From Phorcus lineatus (Eukaryota; Mollusca; Gastropoda; Trochida; Trochidae), in the NCBI GenBank assembly GCA_921293015.1, contig OV121098.1:11197016-11261015 (forward strand): a stretch of 64,000 nt of DNA, written 5' to 3'. Under the pieces are notes generated by a model. The model ran no database searches and was not told where the DNA came from. It saw only the letters and a program-made list of their open reading frames with translations. The position numbers and the translations under genes are program-made. Of the stretch, positions 1 through 10,740 are shown piece by piece. The stretch's first letter is position 1, and each line of letters begins with the position of its first letter.

Positions 1-1
1 T

Positions 2-205
2 TACAACAGGGACAAACCTGTTGCTATGCATTTCAATTCTGACGGCCATGGCAAGAATGATGTCAAATATGAAATCATTGCACAACTCAGAGAAGACCCT
101 GATGTTGTTGCTACAACCACCAAGAGAAGATCTCTTGAACTCATGTGGATCTTTAAGCTCCATTCCCTTCAACCGCAAGGAATCAATGACAAGATCGTAG
201 GCTGA
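2..205 (+). CDS. C-terminal fragment of Penelope-like element ORF (GIY-YIG endonuclease tail)
   Basis: The frame is open from base 2 to a TGA at 203-205 (67 codons), so the start lies outside the window. The translation carries HFNSDGHGKNDV, then a conserved-looking RSLELMWIFKLHSLQPQGIN block. It ends like the C-terminal GIY-YIG nuclease of Penelope-like retroelements, where an H-F-N motif and an E..WI..L....P.GIN block are typical. In those elements the nuclease nicks target DNA for reverse transcription. No reverse transcriptase is visible because the window starts too late. Another GIY-YIG protein, for example from a different retroelement, cannot be excluded. The hammerhead ribozyme at 1798-1849 is a feature known from Penelope-like terminal repeats and supports the call if the two belong together. 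Confidence 0.55.
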   Translation, partial: YNRDKPVAMHFNSDGHGKNDVKYEIIAQLREDPDVVATTTKRRSLELMWIFKLHSLQPQGINDKIVG

Positions 206-342
206 AGTATCCACTCTGGTCTTCCTACTTTCTTTATTTCTGATACCCTTTTCAGCCACATCTTAGTGGACAAACGGGCTACCTTTCTTCAGCTTCACTC
301 TTTACTCCCACCTGGAGTTACACTCTTCCTCACTTAAATGCG

Positions 343-389
343 CGCATGACGTCACTAATTCAGTGACGTCATGTGCGTCTATGACGTCA
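343..389. promoter_or_regulatory. Inverted pair plus third CRE octamer (TGACGTCA x3)
   Basis: TGACGTCA occurs at 347-354, 364-371 and 382-389. The first two lie in an inverted repeat (arms about 343-356 and 362-377). TGACGTCA is the full palindromic CREB/ATF site. The cluster lies 27 bp upstream of the preferred ATG of the zinc-finger ORF at 416, so it could be its promoter. No TATA box is visible here. Regulatory use is inferred. Confidence 0.45.
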
Positions 390-415
390 TACTAACTGCT
401 ATTAAGCAATTAAAG

Positions 416-877
416 ATGTCTGCCCTTATCACTTGTACAACCTGTGGAGTCAATTTCTCCAGAAGGGACGCATTAACCAGGCACCGGAAAAGTGTCCATA
501 CAGATAAAGTACATCTGTGTAAAATCTGTGACAAATTATTGACAAGACGTGATGATTGTCTCCGTCATATTGTACACTGCCACAAACTCCCACGGACAGA
601 AGCTTCCAGCTACTTACAAGTCCAGACGGCCCGGATTCAACCCCGCCCTCCACGCTACATGGGCAGACCGGCCCATGCTCAGCTGGCTAACTCTAGTCCA
701 GCCACTCCAGAGCCTCGGCGTCCCACTTCACCCTCGGCACGCCCAACTTCACTACCAACTCAGGTAGAGACATTCTTTAATAAGGGACTAGCACATTTGC
801 CCGTTACCTCTCTCTATTTTGGACTAATTCCAAGATACTTATGTTCCTCTGTTCACAGAGCCATGGCCTGTGTTTAG
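416..877 (+). CDS. Small two-finger C2H2 zinc-finger protein, probably spliced
   Basis: The ORF is open from 371, but the ATG at 416 gives a more natural start just before the first finger. Two C2H2 fingers follow closely, CTTC...H....H and CKIC...H....H, each with C-x2-C-x12-H-x4-H spacing. After them comes a proline/serine-rich tail to about codon 116. A strong donor-like CAG|GTAGAG sits at 763/764 and an acceptor (TTCACAG) ends at 858, so the true coding region may leave this frame at 763. Downstream frames to about 1052 or 1074 stay open, but the two possible acceptor AGs give different frames and I cannot choose. Such short finger ORFs occur in transposons and as host genes. No function is assigned beyond likely nucleic-acid binding. 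Confidence 0.4.
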   Translation: MSALITCTTCGVNFSRRDALTRHRKSVHTDKVHLCKICDKLLTRRDDCLRHIVHCHKLPRTEASSYLQVQTARIQPRPPRYMGRPAHAQLANSSPATPEPRRPTSPSARPTSLPTQVETFFNKGLAHLPVTSLYFGLIPRYLCSSVHRAMACV

Positions 878-1077
878 ACAGCAGTGCAGAGACAATGTGC
901 CACACCGCATCCAGCCCGGAGACGAGGCCTACATCCCCCTTCCTTGGCGTCCAAGAGGAATTAAACAAAATCCTCTTGGACTACCAGGCCTTTGTGCCTG
1001 GTGCCACTCACAGGGACATTGTGTCCACCTCGATTATTCTAAGTTTGACTGAATCAATCGTTAACAGTGATTGCTGA

Positions 1078-1716
1078 ATGAACTTTTCACAACGTGAAAT
1101 CCTCACTACTGTGTCTAAAGAACTCTGTTTTTCAATCAGTTTTTCTGTGTACCTACATCTCCGAGTCACCTTGGACTCCCATATGAACTCTTCTCTGTTT
1201 ATATTAATACAGGTTTGTTTTGAAACTCACGTGTTGCCTACTCATTCCTCTCTTACCAACCCGGTGGGAGAGGACCCAGAGCCTCTAATAGCAGGGGCCT
1301 CCCCATACGTAATAATAACTTAAACAATGCCTTTAAGCACATTAATGTCAATCCGACCTTTATTCAAAATCCAATAATATTTTTACAATCTCTATACATA
1401 TCGAATCTGGTATGTACATTCCAATTAATAAATTGTTATTAATGATTTGTATCTAACGTAAAAATCACTTACCACTGTTTAAATTACTTAATAGTGATGC
1501 CTCGTTTTTTAGCTACCAGCACCAAAATAACATAATTTAGTGTTATCTTTTCGCCATAGTGTAATCACACTATAGCTGGCACTGAGCCAAACTCGGGAAA
1601 CCGACTGTGACATCACAATCGTCCAGTCTAACACCAGCTAAATGTCATTACATTAAAACTGACAAAATGCCAACTCGGCACAAGGGCTGTCACAGTACAG
1701 TGACGCTCTCCCCCGC
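1078..1716. other. Region without a supported gene
   Basis: Short open frames exist, but none resembles a known domain. The stretch is AT-rich from 1320 to 1600. AACACCAG-type words recur near 1628, 1744 and 1752. It leads into the CRE/TATA module at 1725. Confidence 0.4.
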
Positions 1717-1724
1717 TACGGCTA

Positions 1725-1778
1725 TGACGTCACAATACCCCTCAACACCAGTAACACCAGACAAACCCGTCTATAAAA
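1725..1778 (+). promoter_or_regulatory. CRE-TATA core promoter upstream of the ribozyme
   Basis: A full CRE octamer, TGACGTCA, lies at 1725-1732. A canonical TATA box (TATAAAAG) lies at 1772-1779. About 26-30 bp downstream of the TATA box is the first paired base of the hammerhead ribozyme (1798). This spacing is what is expected if RNA polymerase II starts at or near the ribozyme's first base. Promoter activity is inferred. Confidence 0.55.
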
Positions 1779-1797
1779 GGTCACACACACGCTCAAT

Positions 1798-1849
1798 CCT
1801 TTAGTCTGATGAGTCCTACTTCTAGGATGAAACCGGTCACTCCCCAAGG
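1798..1849 (+). ncRNA. Type I hammerhead ribozyme
   Basis: The invariant core is complete: CTGATGA at 1806-1812 and GAAA at 1829-1832, with the cleavage site after C1838. Stem II is GTCC (1813-1816) with GGAT (1825-1828), one G-U wobble, and an 8-nt loop. Stem III is the minimal palindrome ACCGGT at 1832-1837, which cannot form a stable loop in a monomer and suggests a dimeric active form. Stem I is AGT (1803-1805) with ACT (1839-1841), an internal bulge (T/CCCC), then CCTT (1798-1801) with AAGG (1846-1849). The open stem I makes it type I. Type I motifs with very short stem III are known from Penelope-like elements and animal retrozymes. The U at position 11.1 instead of C is slightly unusual. 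Confidence 0.8.
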
Positions 1850-1893
1850 TTTAAAATCTAGCCTATCTCCCGCAGTGCAGCCCCCGCTGTCAT

Positions 1894-3958
1894 TGTTACT
1901 TTATAGAAATACCTGGTTTTCAATTACCATTTAGAAAAGATAAGGCAACTAGGGGTGGAGGAGTAGCAGTCTATGTAAAGAAACATCTATATGCAACTTG
2001 TTTGGATCACTTAAGTCACCCCAATCTTGAGGCTTTGTGGATTGAGATTAAATTGAGAAGTACAAAACTTTTGCTGGGTACATTTTATAGATCTGACAAA
2101 AGTGAGGAATATTGGGATCTAGTTTGTCAATCAATTGGAAATGGTATCGATCTCAATATAGACACTATTGTTGTTGGCGACTTCAATATTGATATATTAA
2201 ATAAGGTTAATGAGAAAGTTAAAAATATCGAATATGTATTTGATATGAAACAGATTATCACAGAACCAACTAGAATTACTCAAACGTCACGTACCCTGAT
2301 TGACTTAATTTTTGTATCAAACTCTGATTATATTTTGAATTCAGGAGTACTTGATCCTGTTTGTAGCAACCATTGTCCCAGTTTCGTCACTATTCGTGAT
2401 GTAATACCTATCCAAAATCGTTTTGAAAGAAAGATTTATAACTACGATTTAGCTGACATTGAAGGGCTGGTTATAAGTTTTCAAAATACAGATTGGTTAA
2501 AGGATCTTTCAAATGACATCGATATTTCATCTGAAACAGTAATGAAAAAAGTTTTGTATTTATGTGATACCTTTATTCCTAATAAGATGGTAACTATAAG
2601 ATCAAAGGACTCGCCATGGATGAATAATTTTACTCGTAAACTGATTAGACAAAAAAACCGACAGCATAAAATAGCAAAACGGAGAAATCAGGAAAACGAT
2701 TGGGCTAAATTTAGAAAACTTAGAAACAAGGTTATCTCTGCAGTAAGAAAAGCTAAATCTGAGTATTACTCTAAACTTGATCATAAATTAAACAACAATA
2801 AAAATACTAAAATGTGGTGGAAATTGATTAAGAATTATCTAAAAAAGAACAGAAATGACACGGAGAGATTTCCACCTCTTTATCACAATGGTATTATTTA
2901 TGAAGACGCTAACGAAAAAGCAAACATACTTAATGATTACTTTATTGACCAAGCTAAGATTGATTCCCCAAACAAACCGCTACCATCTATTATTGATAGA
3001 AATGATGATTCATTAAGTGAAATTGTCTTAACACGAGCTGAAGTTAAAGACATTCTTTTATCAGTTGATATAAATAAGGCAAGTGGCCCTGACAAACTAA
3101 GTAATAAGTTTATCAAACTAACCGCGGAATTGCTATCCACCCCCCTTACGTATTTATTCAATAAGTCATTATGTGACTGTAAATTTCCTTCCATTTGGAA
3201 GGAAGCTTCTGTTTTTCCTTTGCACAAAAAGGGCAGTGTAAATGAATGTCAGAATTATAGACCTGTTGCGCTTACTAGCTGCATTGGGAAGGTGTTTGAA
3301 AAATGTGTTTTCAAATACGTATTTAACTTTTTCCGAGATAATAATGTTTTAACTAATTTGCAGTCAGGTTTTATACCGGGTGATTGTACTGCGTATCAAC
3401 TTACTTATCTATACGATTTCATTGCAAATGCTCTAGATAATGGAAAAGAAGTCAAGGCTGTTTTCTGTGATATAAGTAAAGCTTTTGACAAAGTATGGCA
3501 CAGGGGTATAATACATAAATTAGAAGCCTATGGCATTCGTGGAAGTTTGCTCAATTGGTTTCGCGACTATCTATCAAATCGATTACAAAAAGTAGTAATA
3601 GATGGCCAATCATCAGACTTAAAACACGTATCGGCAGGAGTCCCTCAGGGCTCCGTCTTAGGACCACTACTATTCTTAGTCTATATAAACGATATCGTTG
3701 ATGGCATTAAGATTAATATTAGATTATTTGCGGACGACACATCAGTGTACATTGTCGTTGAAGATCCAGATAATACAACAAGAATATTGAGTAATGATTT
3801 AAACCATATTTCTGATTGGGCAGATGCGTGGCAAGTACATTTCAATCCTACAAAAACTGAAACTGTTTTGTTCTCTCGTAAAGTTAACCCCACGGTGTCT
3901 TCACCGATAGAAATGAAAGGGCAAAAAGTAAATGAAGTAAGCTTCCACAAACATTTAG
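1894..3958 (+). pseudogene. LINE A, 5' part: AP endonuclease and reverse transcriptase (non-LTR retrotransposon)
   Basis: The frame is open from before 1903 and resembles LINE B (21421) from IPGFQLPF onward, so the first part of the endonuclease is missing (5' truncation). Visible endonuclease motifs are RGGGVAVYV, GTFYRSDK, VVGDFN and the C-terminal SNHCPSF. The reverse transcriptase follows with PDKLSNKFIK, FCDISKAFDKVWH, AGVPQGSVLGPLLF and the catalytic FADD at about 3730. The protein breaks off at KHL, exactly where the 11.5-kb CACTG element inserted. The remainder resumes at 15472. It belongs to the Jockey/CR1-like non-LTR group by motif style; the exact clade is uncertain. No TSD was found for this copy. 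Confidence 0.9.
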
Positions 3959-3984
3959 CACTGCATGAAAAAATGATATTTAAA

Positions 3985-4330
3985 ATCTTGTAAATATCTA
4001 TTAAAATTGTTTTTTACAAGATATTTACAAAGATTAAAATACTTCTTTACAAAATAATAAATATATTAAATGTCATCTTTACAAGATATTTTCAAGATGT
4101 TTAATCCCTTTGTAAATATTTGAAAAGGTTTGTAAAGTTTTGTAAAGTTTTGTAAATGTTTTTAAATGTTTTTAAATATCATTTTTAATCTGAAATAAAT
4201 ATTTTTAAATATGATGATTAGTTTGTAAATATCATCTTTAATCTGCATTAGATATTTGTAAATATCATCTTTAATCTGCATTAGATATTTGTAAATATCA
4301 TCTTTAATCTGCATTAGATTATGTAAATTA
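3985..4330. repeat. Left subterminal array of the CACTG element, part 1
   Basis: AT-rich tandem words dominate: a TTTAATCTGCATTAGATA unit is repeated with TTTGTAAATATCATC. The array stops where the palindromic insertion at 4325-5215 begins and resumes after it. Confidence 0.75.
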
Positions 4331-4335
4331 CATAG

Positions 4336-4482
4336 ACAATAATTAACGAGTGACGGGGAATGACAGATTATCTTTCCCGAGTTATATTAATTTCGTAATT
4401 CTCGAGCCTTGGCGAGAGAATTACACAATTAATATAACGAGGGAAAGATAATCTGTCATTCCCGTCACGAGTTGGTTATTGT
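4336..4482. repeat. Near-perfect 147-bp palindrome (P1)
   Basis: Left arm 4336-4408 and right arm 4411-4482 are near-perfect reverse complements, with a 2-bp centre inside CTCGAGCCTTGGCGAGAG. It starts a roughly 0.9-kb insertion (about 4325-5215) that splits the subterminal array. The same sequence, with a decayed right arm, occurs at 58652-58780 followed by homologous flank to about 58950. It is therefore part of a dispersed repeat family and would extrude as a hairpin. Confidence 0.85.
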
Positions 4483-5215
4483 TTATATTACCTATATGTT
4501 TTTTAAAATGTCAAAACTCGAATATGATAGAAATAATCGTTCTTCTATATAGGATTAGGGTTGCGAATTTCCAAATTCATACGCGAGTGCTGTGGTTTTG
4601 CTTGACACTTACCTACGCACGGCTAAATTGTAATTTGTGAATTTTTTTTTAAAAATAATAGCTAAATGTAGTTGTTGTCGAACATTTAATCCTGTTTTCA
4701 TAACCGTCAATCAAACTAGTTACATTTAACAGTTTTGTGTTAATTTGAAGAGGTCAGCGACGCCCTATGGTTATACTACAAGACGGCTGAACTTGTGACG
4801 TAACTGATGACACTGTGACGTCATAGCCGCTCGTGTCTATGACGTCACTACGATAGAACGGGACCAGGCGCTTCTTAGCGACTGTTAGTTTAACGTGATG
4901 AAGAACTTATTCAATAATCGCTAATTTCTATGATTTTGTGCAATGGGGCAGGCTTATTTCGTGTTGTTTGTGGCGCCACATCTGAGAAATGACGACTGGC
5001 AACTATTTGGAATAAATAAACATTGTTAAAATTCTGTCTAAGGGTAAACAAATTACCAGTCGGGACAAGTTTGAAAGATGAATGAAATAGTCCCGGCACT
5101 ACGTTCCTTTTCATTGGTTCACAACAACCAATCAAATGCCAAGAAAATGTGTAACTCCCGTGTGACTTACAGGAAAAATATTACCCTGTGTCCATCTTCC
5201 CATATGGGTAATATA
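4483..5215. mobile_element. Body of the P1 palindromic element
   Basis: The first 200 bp match the flank at 58780-58980, showing a dispersed repeat. CRE octamers lie at 4816-4823 and 4840-4847. No coding region is supported. The element ends where the TTTAATCTGCATTAGATA array resumes at about 5218. Terminal repeats are not clear, so the class is unknown. Confidence 0.5.
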
Positions 5216-5520
5216 TATTTAATCTGCATTAGATATTGAAAAATACATCTTTTATCTGCATTTTGATATTGAAAATTACATCTTTTATCTGTATTAGATT
5301 ATGTAAATTACATATTTAATCTGCATTAGATATTGAAAAATACATCTTTAATCTGCATTAGATATTGAAAAATACATCTTTAATCTGCATTTTGATATTG
5401 AAAATTACATCTTTTATCTGTATTAGATATTGTAAATAACATATGTATAAAATAGTGTCAATAAAAACTTTAATCTTTATTAGATATTGTAAACAACATC
5501 TTTTTTGTCGATATAAAAAA
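5216..5520. repeat. Left subterminal array of the CACTG element, part 2
   Basis: The ATTAGATATTG-AAAATACATCTTTAATCTGC unit is repeated about eight times with variants. It is the continuation of the array interrupted at about 4325. Confidence 0.75.
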
Positions 5521-7175
5521 TGTTAATCTTTTTTTAATATTGAACTTAGATTCGTATAGGTTTGTACCTTGGTGCCTTGCTTATATCATTGAAAGAGAAT
5601 AAGGAGATATCTGATAAATAAAGTTACTTTGTAATGAAAGATATTGATAAAAAGTTTCGTAAATTTGATAGCATTGCCTTTGGAATGGGATGATCAACAT
5701 TCTTTTATTCCCTTATCTTCTAAAAGTTTCTAAGATGGATAAAAGATTAACGGTAGTTAAAATGGAAATCTGATGGAATTTGCATGATTTTTCGCAAAGA
5801 CTCATATACAGCGAGGTTAATAATATTATTCGTTTTGCTCCTTTTTATTTAAATATGAAGTTCGATCATCAATTGCTGTATATACTGCTCCTAAATACTC
5901 TTACAGTTATGTTAACTTACTGACTGGGATTACCTTTGAATATAAAGTGCATTGATTACAATACCACTGTATTTGAATTTTTTTAATATATTTGATTTTA
6001 AGAACTATCCCACAATTAATATGAAAAAAAAATAATTATCTGCATTTTGACGGTCATTATAACTAGTTCTATCGAATCAAACGGCATACAAAGTCACTCA
6101 TGGTTAGATGAAAACCCTTTCTTTTAAAAGTTATAACAATAATTCAAAGTTAATATTGTATAAATCTAACGTCCTTCTTAAAATCAGTTTTGACAATATA
6201 TGTGGTAAATCTGACTTGAAAAAAACCTTTGTAAAATGACCTACCTCAGACACTGATGTAACTTGTATATCCTTATACACAATGTAAGCTACAACAGTTT
6301 CCATTCAGCACTGAGCATGCACAGTGTTAATCTGACAGCTTGGCATGAGAACGAGAGATTAGCATTGAGTCATAAATGACAAACAGTAATTAGTGGGCAC
6401 CACTTGTGACTGGTGTATGGCTAAAACAATATACACAGATCTCGGAATGGTCCATGTTGTTTTAACAAATTGGGCCCTTTTTGCATTGATCATGTAGATA
6501 CTTTAATGAATAGAAAAAATTGTTTAAGTTTTAAACATCATTTTGCATGATATTTTATATGTTTCGGTCCAATGTATGTTACATACTTGCACAGCTTACA
6601 ATTCGACCTGCTTATCCTTATGGAAATTTACAAATTACCAGTACTATGTAATAAAATACTAACATTTTGAAACTAAATGTTATGTTCCTACATGTAAATA
6701 AAATCAATTTTAGTATGATACATGGCTTCAAGAATCTTACAAAGGTATATACGTCGGTCCCATTTTGAAATTTTATCAGTTTTGACTCAAAACGCGTTTA
6801 GTCTATTGACTAACGTTTTGAAACTGAAATACAACTCTATAAGGTGTTCTATTTATCAATGGAAATACATTTAAGCAAACAAAGATTCTTACTCTAGCCA
6901 CGACTTTGAAGTGCCACGCGTTTTTTTCTCAAAGATATATCAAAAATATTGTAAAAGATAAGTAACTAAAAGGTATAATACCTTGCACTTACAGTGAGTG
7001 AAATGTTAACTCCCGCTTCACGAATTGCATGTGTTCCATGAGTCTTGATAATCTTCTCTGAATTGGTCATATTTAAGAATTCAAGATTCAACTGTCTGGT
7101 GACATATTTTTATTGAACAAGTTGATAATGTGGGATGGGCAGGATAGGGTGTTTCTTGAAGGAGGAACAAATTGA
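5521..7175. other. AT-rich interior of the CACTG element, nothing recognised
   Basis: I see no long open frame, RNA gene or clear repeat structure here. It could hold decayed exons, but none is supported. Confidence 0.5.
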
Positions 7176-7187
7176 GACGTCTCACCC

Positions 7188-7490
7188 GTTGTTGGGTTGG
7201 GGTTTATGCGTCTGCTTCCACCTCTTGGTGATGTCGCCGACGTGGGGGCCCATACTTTGTTATAGCCGAATATAAGTGATAAAATTTGGAATAAGATATG
7301 GGGTACCCAAAAAAATGGTAATTAGGAGAGTTTCTGAATTGGTAAAGATTTGGAATGAATGCCAGAGGGTAAATAAATAATTTTGAATTTTGATAATAGG
7401 GGAATAATAAATGGAAATAAAGTATAAATATAATAAATAAGAAAAATAATAAATATAAATAAGTTAATAAAGGAGTAGTGTTAGTAAAGT
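7188..7490 (+). mobile_element. SINE-like retroposed insertion with 12-bp target duplication
   Basis: GACGTCTCACCC at 7176-7187 is repeated at 7491-7502, bracketing 303 bp. The head (7188-7275) is GC-richer than its surroundings and contains GTCGCCGACGTGGGGGCCC. It is followed by a GCCGAATATAAGTGATAAAAT block resembling the tail of the SINE at 32027. The remainder is AT-rich. A long exact TSD and a GC head with an AT tail fit target-primed insertion. Pol III box A/B motifs are not obvious, so the origin of the head is uncertain. Confidence 0.5.
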
Positions 7491-7502
7491 GACGTCTCAC
7501 CC

Positions 7503-10423
7503 CTGGCTAATGCCATATTTTACAGCCCCGTTCATTACATAATTATTGTCGTAAAGACTCTTCGATCCTTATGATCTCAAGACTAATTACAGGAAAGGCT
7601 AATAAGTTGGCTCCAGTCAGTCTATTGGGTCTTATCGCAGGTGCACGGATGTACTTGTCTTGTGGAAGGGAAGAGTGTTAGGCAATCAAAAGTTCAGGAG
7701 ACATGACATGTGACAATATATTAGCTTGAACCCCTTACAATTGGTCAAAACTAAGTATATAACAAAATTTAAAGAACTGGATTTACGACTCTTGCTCGTG
7801 TGTTGGTCAAGATTCAAGAACTCCTCTGGTGAGTAACTTAATATTTTTTGTTGGGATTTCATCCTTGTTATTGATATAGGTATACAAGGTAAGTGAGATC
7901 TACATGAGGTATGGAAGGATTTACTCATGTCATCTTGGTTAAAACAATATCTATTTCAAAAATGAAAAGGATGTCATGTCAATTTTAGTATGTTTTTACT
8001 GAACTTATTTACGTGAATCTGGCATTCATTGAACACTATACCAGGATAAAATGTTATCCATAATTCAGTAAAATGAATATTATATAATATAACATGCGGA
8101 CTGATTAGTTTGGTAATACAATTAACGCTCATTTAACAAGATATATAAAATGGTTATGTAAATATGTAATATGAATATTAATATGTACACTCGATGTATT
8201 GTAACGATGTATAAACAAAAGACTACAAATGAATTACATATCTATATTTCACACATAGAGGAAACATTAGAAGTGAGTCATTTAGCAATGAAAAAAATCA
8301 CTACAATAAAAACACAAGTGCACAGGATATGTTTGATTACAAGGAGCGAACGGATAATGCCACTGTATAAACAGGGTAAAACCTCAAATTATATCTATCT
8401 TCTCTGCCATTGTTTACTTCCGGATCAATATACATTGTAACCAAAACGGAGAATACCATAATGATCCGGGACAAACCGCGCCAGTTACTTTCAGAATAAA
8501 TAACAAAGGTGTGTATAATTAACCATTCATGCGATATAAAAGAGTTTTTCTCATTTTCTGTATCATGTTGGAAATACTTATGGTTGAAGTAATATGTATT
8601 GTTTATGCTGAGTTACTTAGATCTGTAAACAAAGTAAAGCTTTTTCAACAAAGCTACTGAAATCTAAGACTTATGTACACAATTAGATTTTGTGTTTTTT
8701 CAACAAAGCTTTTGACATCTTAAACTCAAATGATCTGCCGTCATCAATTACCAAAGTATTAATGAGGTGATTAAACTTCTTTTAACTTTTAACTGTATAT
8801 AGATGTTGTCAGTCAAATTGAGCGATGCATTATATAAAATGAGACAATGAAGTATTAATATTTGTATGATTGATAATAGGAAACGAGACTTTACTGAACT
8901 ATTTAAAGTGAAATCAATCATATAAAATGCCATATTTGGCTACAACAACATACGCTGCGCATTACAGATATACACTTATAATAAAAGCTAAATCTGACAT
9001 AAGTTCCAAACATATCGCCTTTAAGCAGGGACATAAAACTAGCCTTGCCTGTTTGATTTATCACCTAAAACCTGTAGCCTTTTGGTATACCTTTTAGAGC
9101 TTTATGGAATACTTGATTTTGGTTTTGGCGCGTTATCCCGAGATCAAACCACCACTTTCCCAGGGCCGAGAATACTAGTAACCCCATAAAGCAGTTGTGG
9201 GTATAGACTTAAATAGTCAAGGTCTAGTTATTAATCGGTTCATAAATTATATAATATATAATAAATAAGTATATATATTATAAACGAATCAGAAATAACT
9301 TGATATGAATGTTCCGTATCAACCTACTTGGTGATCCTTTTTCACAAATAAGTTGGGGACTGACTGAAGTGACCCACGGAAACTTTCGTGATTCATAATA
9401 TATGTATTCTAATTTGCCAGTATCTTGAATTCAAATTTTCGAAATTGGCCAATAAACAACTTGATACTGCTTTTTCGAATCACCAGCTAATTAGCACCAG
9501 TGACCAGAACTGAACTGGCCCGTGGTCACTGAGGCGTGTCCTGCCGCATGACGTGCTAGTTTGCGGACAAACAGATTTTTGTCTCACTGGTATATACAAC
9601 CAATCGCACAGCTATTTATGAGAGACACTGATACAGTTATAATGTTGATATGTAAAGTTAAGGCATCTACATTAAAGGACTAAAATAATAAAACATGTCA
9701 TCTGTATAACATATTACGTCATAAGGATATCATAGCAGGCCTTGGCACTATCAAGAGTTAAAACGGGATTATTAAGTATAGAATAAAGTATTGGTTTGAC
9801 GAAAGCATATTAAAAACCTTCCTAATTATCAAGACAAGATACAAACAATTTCTCTATTAGACTGATAAAGGGCAAAACAATAAGTAAGTAAGTATAACAG
9901 AAGTATAACCTCCTTAATGAAAAAACAACAGGATATCTCACAGTCACAACAGCTGTTTAAAAAGATTAGGTCATCCAAACAACTCAAACCTCAGATAAAT
10001 TGATGTTAAACATATCTTTAATTATATGTATTGTTCCAAGCGAGAGACAGTGTTTTAATATGATGCTATGCGTACTGTTCCATGACATGTGTACATCAAT
10101 TACGACTTCTGTCAAATGGGCGTGGCTTCGAGTCATCCTTAAGGGATTTTGTGTAAGCGTTCGCCAGTCTCAATAGGCGGTCATCCAAAACAGGGTTATA
10201 AAGAATCTCCTAGTAGTCGAATTAAAGCATATTATATTATCTCTCTAATTGGCTCTAATGATTCTTATAATAATCAAACTTGTACGTTACATCTCCTCTT
10301 TATGGAAAAAGTTAACAAATAAATATATATCTCATCTAGTTAACGATGAGTGGGTAGTATGCTTTTATTCAGGAACAACTGTATGATAAAATACTACTTC
10401 AGTATATTGATTTATAAATATAT
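7503..10423. other. AT-rich interior of the CACTG element, nothing recognised
   Basis: Only short unsupported open frames occur. A small inverted repeat AGTGACCA...TGGTCACT sits near 9499-9531. No gene, tRNA or clear mobile element boundary is visible. Confidence 0.45.
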
Positions 10424-10738
10424 TTGTTTTGGGTTTACTACAATTTGTATTTCGACTTTTCATCTCCGAAAGGTTGTTATTATGACAAGCATAAGGATGA
10501 TTTATATATTGAAAACTTTTTTTTGCAACTTCCTTTGAATTTATCATCATGTCCGTCATGTAAGCAGAAGATAGGGGATGAATTTCAATGTGTGCCAGAG
10601 TGTAACCTTTTTAATGATTTACGAGATAAAGATCTTCCTGCATATTATTGTAAACATTCATCAATTGATGTATGTCCATCACGTACAAACCGATTTTGTT
10701 ACGACTCTTTGTATAAAAAATGGTCTGCGTATGCTTGA
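10424..10738 (+). CDS. Unrecognised cysteine-rich ORF inside the CACTG element
   Basis: The ORF has 104 codons between stops, without an ATG at its 5' end (it opens with TTG), so it may be an exon. The C-terminal 65 residues hold nine cysteines, including CPSC, and end KKWSAYA before TGA. The composition differs from random translation of this AT-rich DNA. I do not recognise a family. A C-terminal exon of a captured host gene or of the transposon's own protein are both possible, as is chance. Confidence 0.25.
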   Translation: MFWVYYNLYFDFSSPKGCYYDKHKDDLYIENFFLQLPLNLSSCPSCKQKIGDEFQCVPECNLFNDLRDKDLPAYYCKHSSIDVCPSRTNRFCYDSLYKKWSAYA

Positions 10739-10740
10739 TA

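Noticed and set aside
4000..5500. CRISPR-like regular repeats
   Set aside because: Repeats are directly adjacent AT-rich tandem units without unique spacers, in animal DNA.
7204..7500. 98-codon minus-strand frame rich in Leu/Phe/Tyr (membrane-like)
   Set aside because: It is the reverse of the AT-rich tail of a SINE-like insertion; the hydrophobicity comes from base composition.
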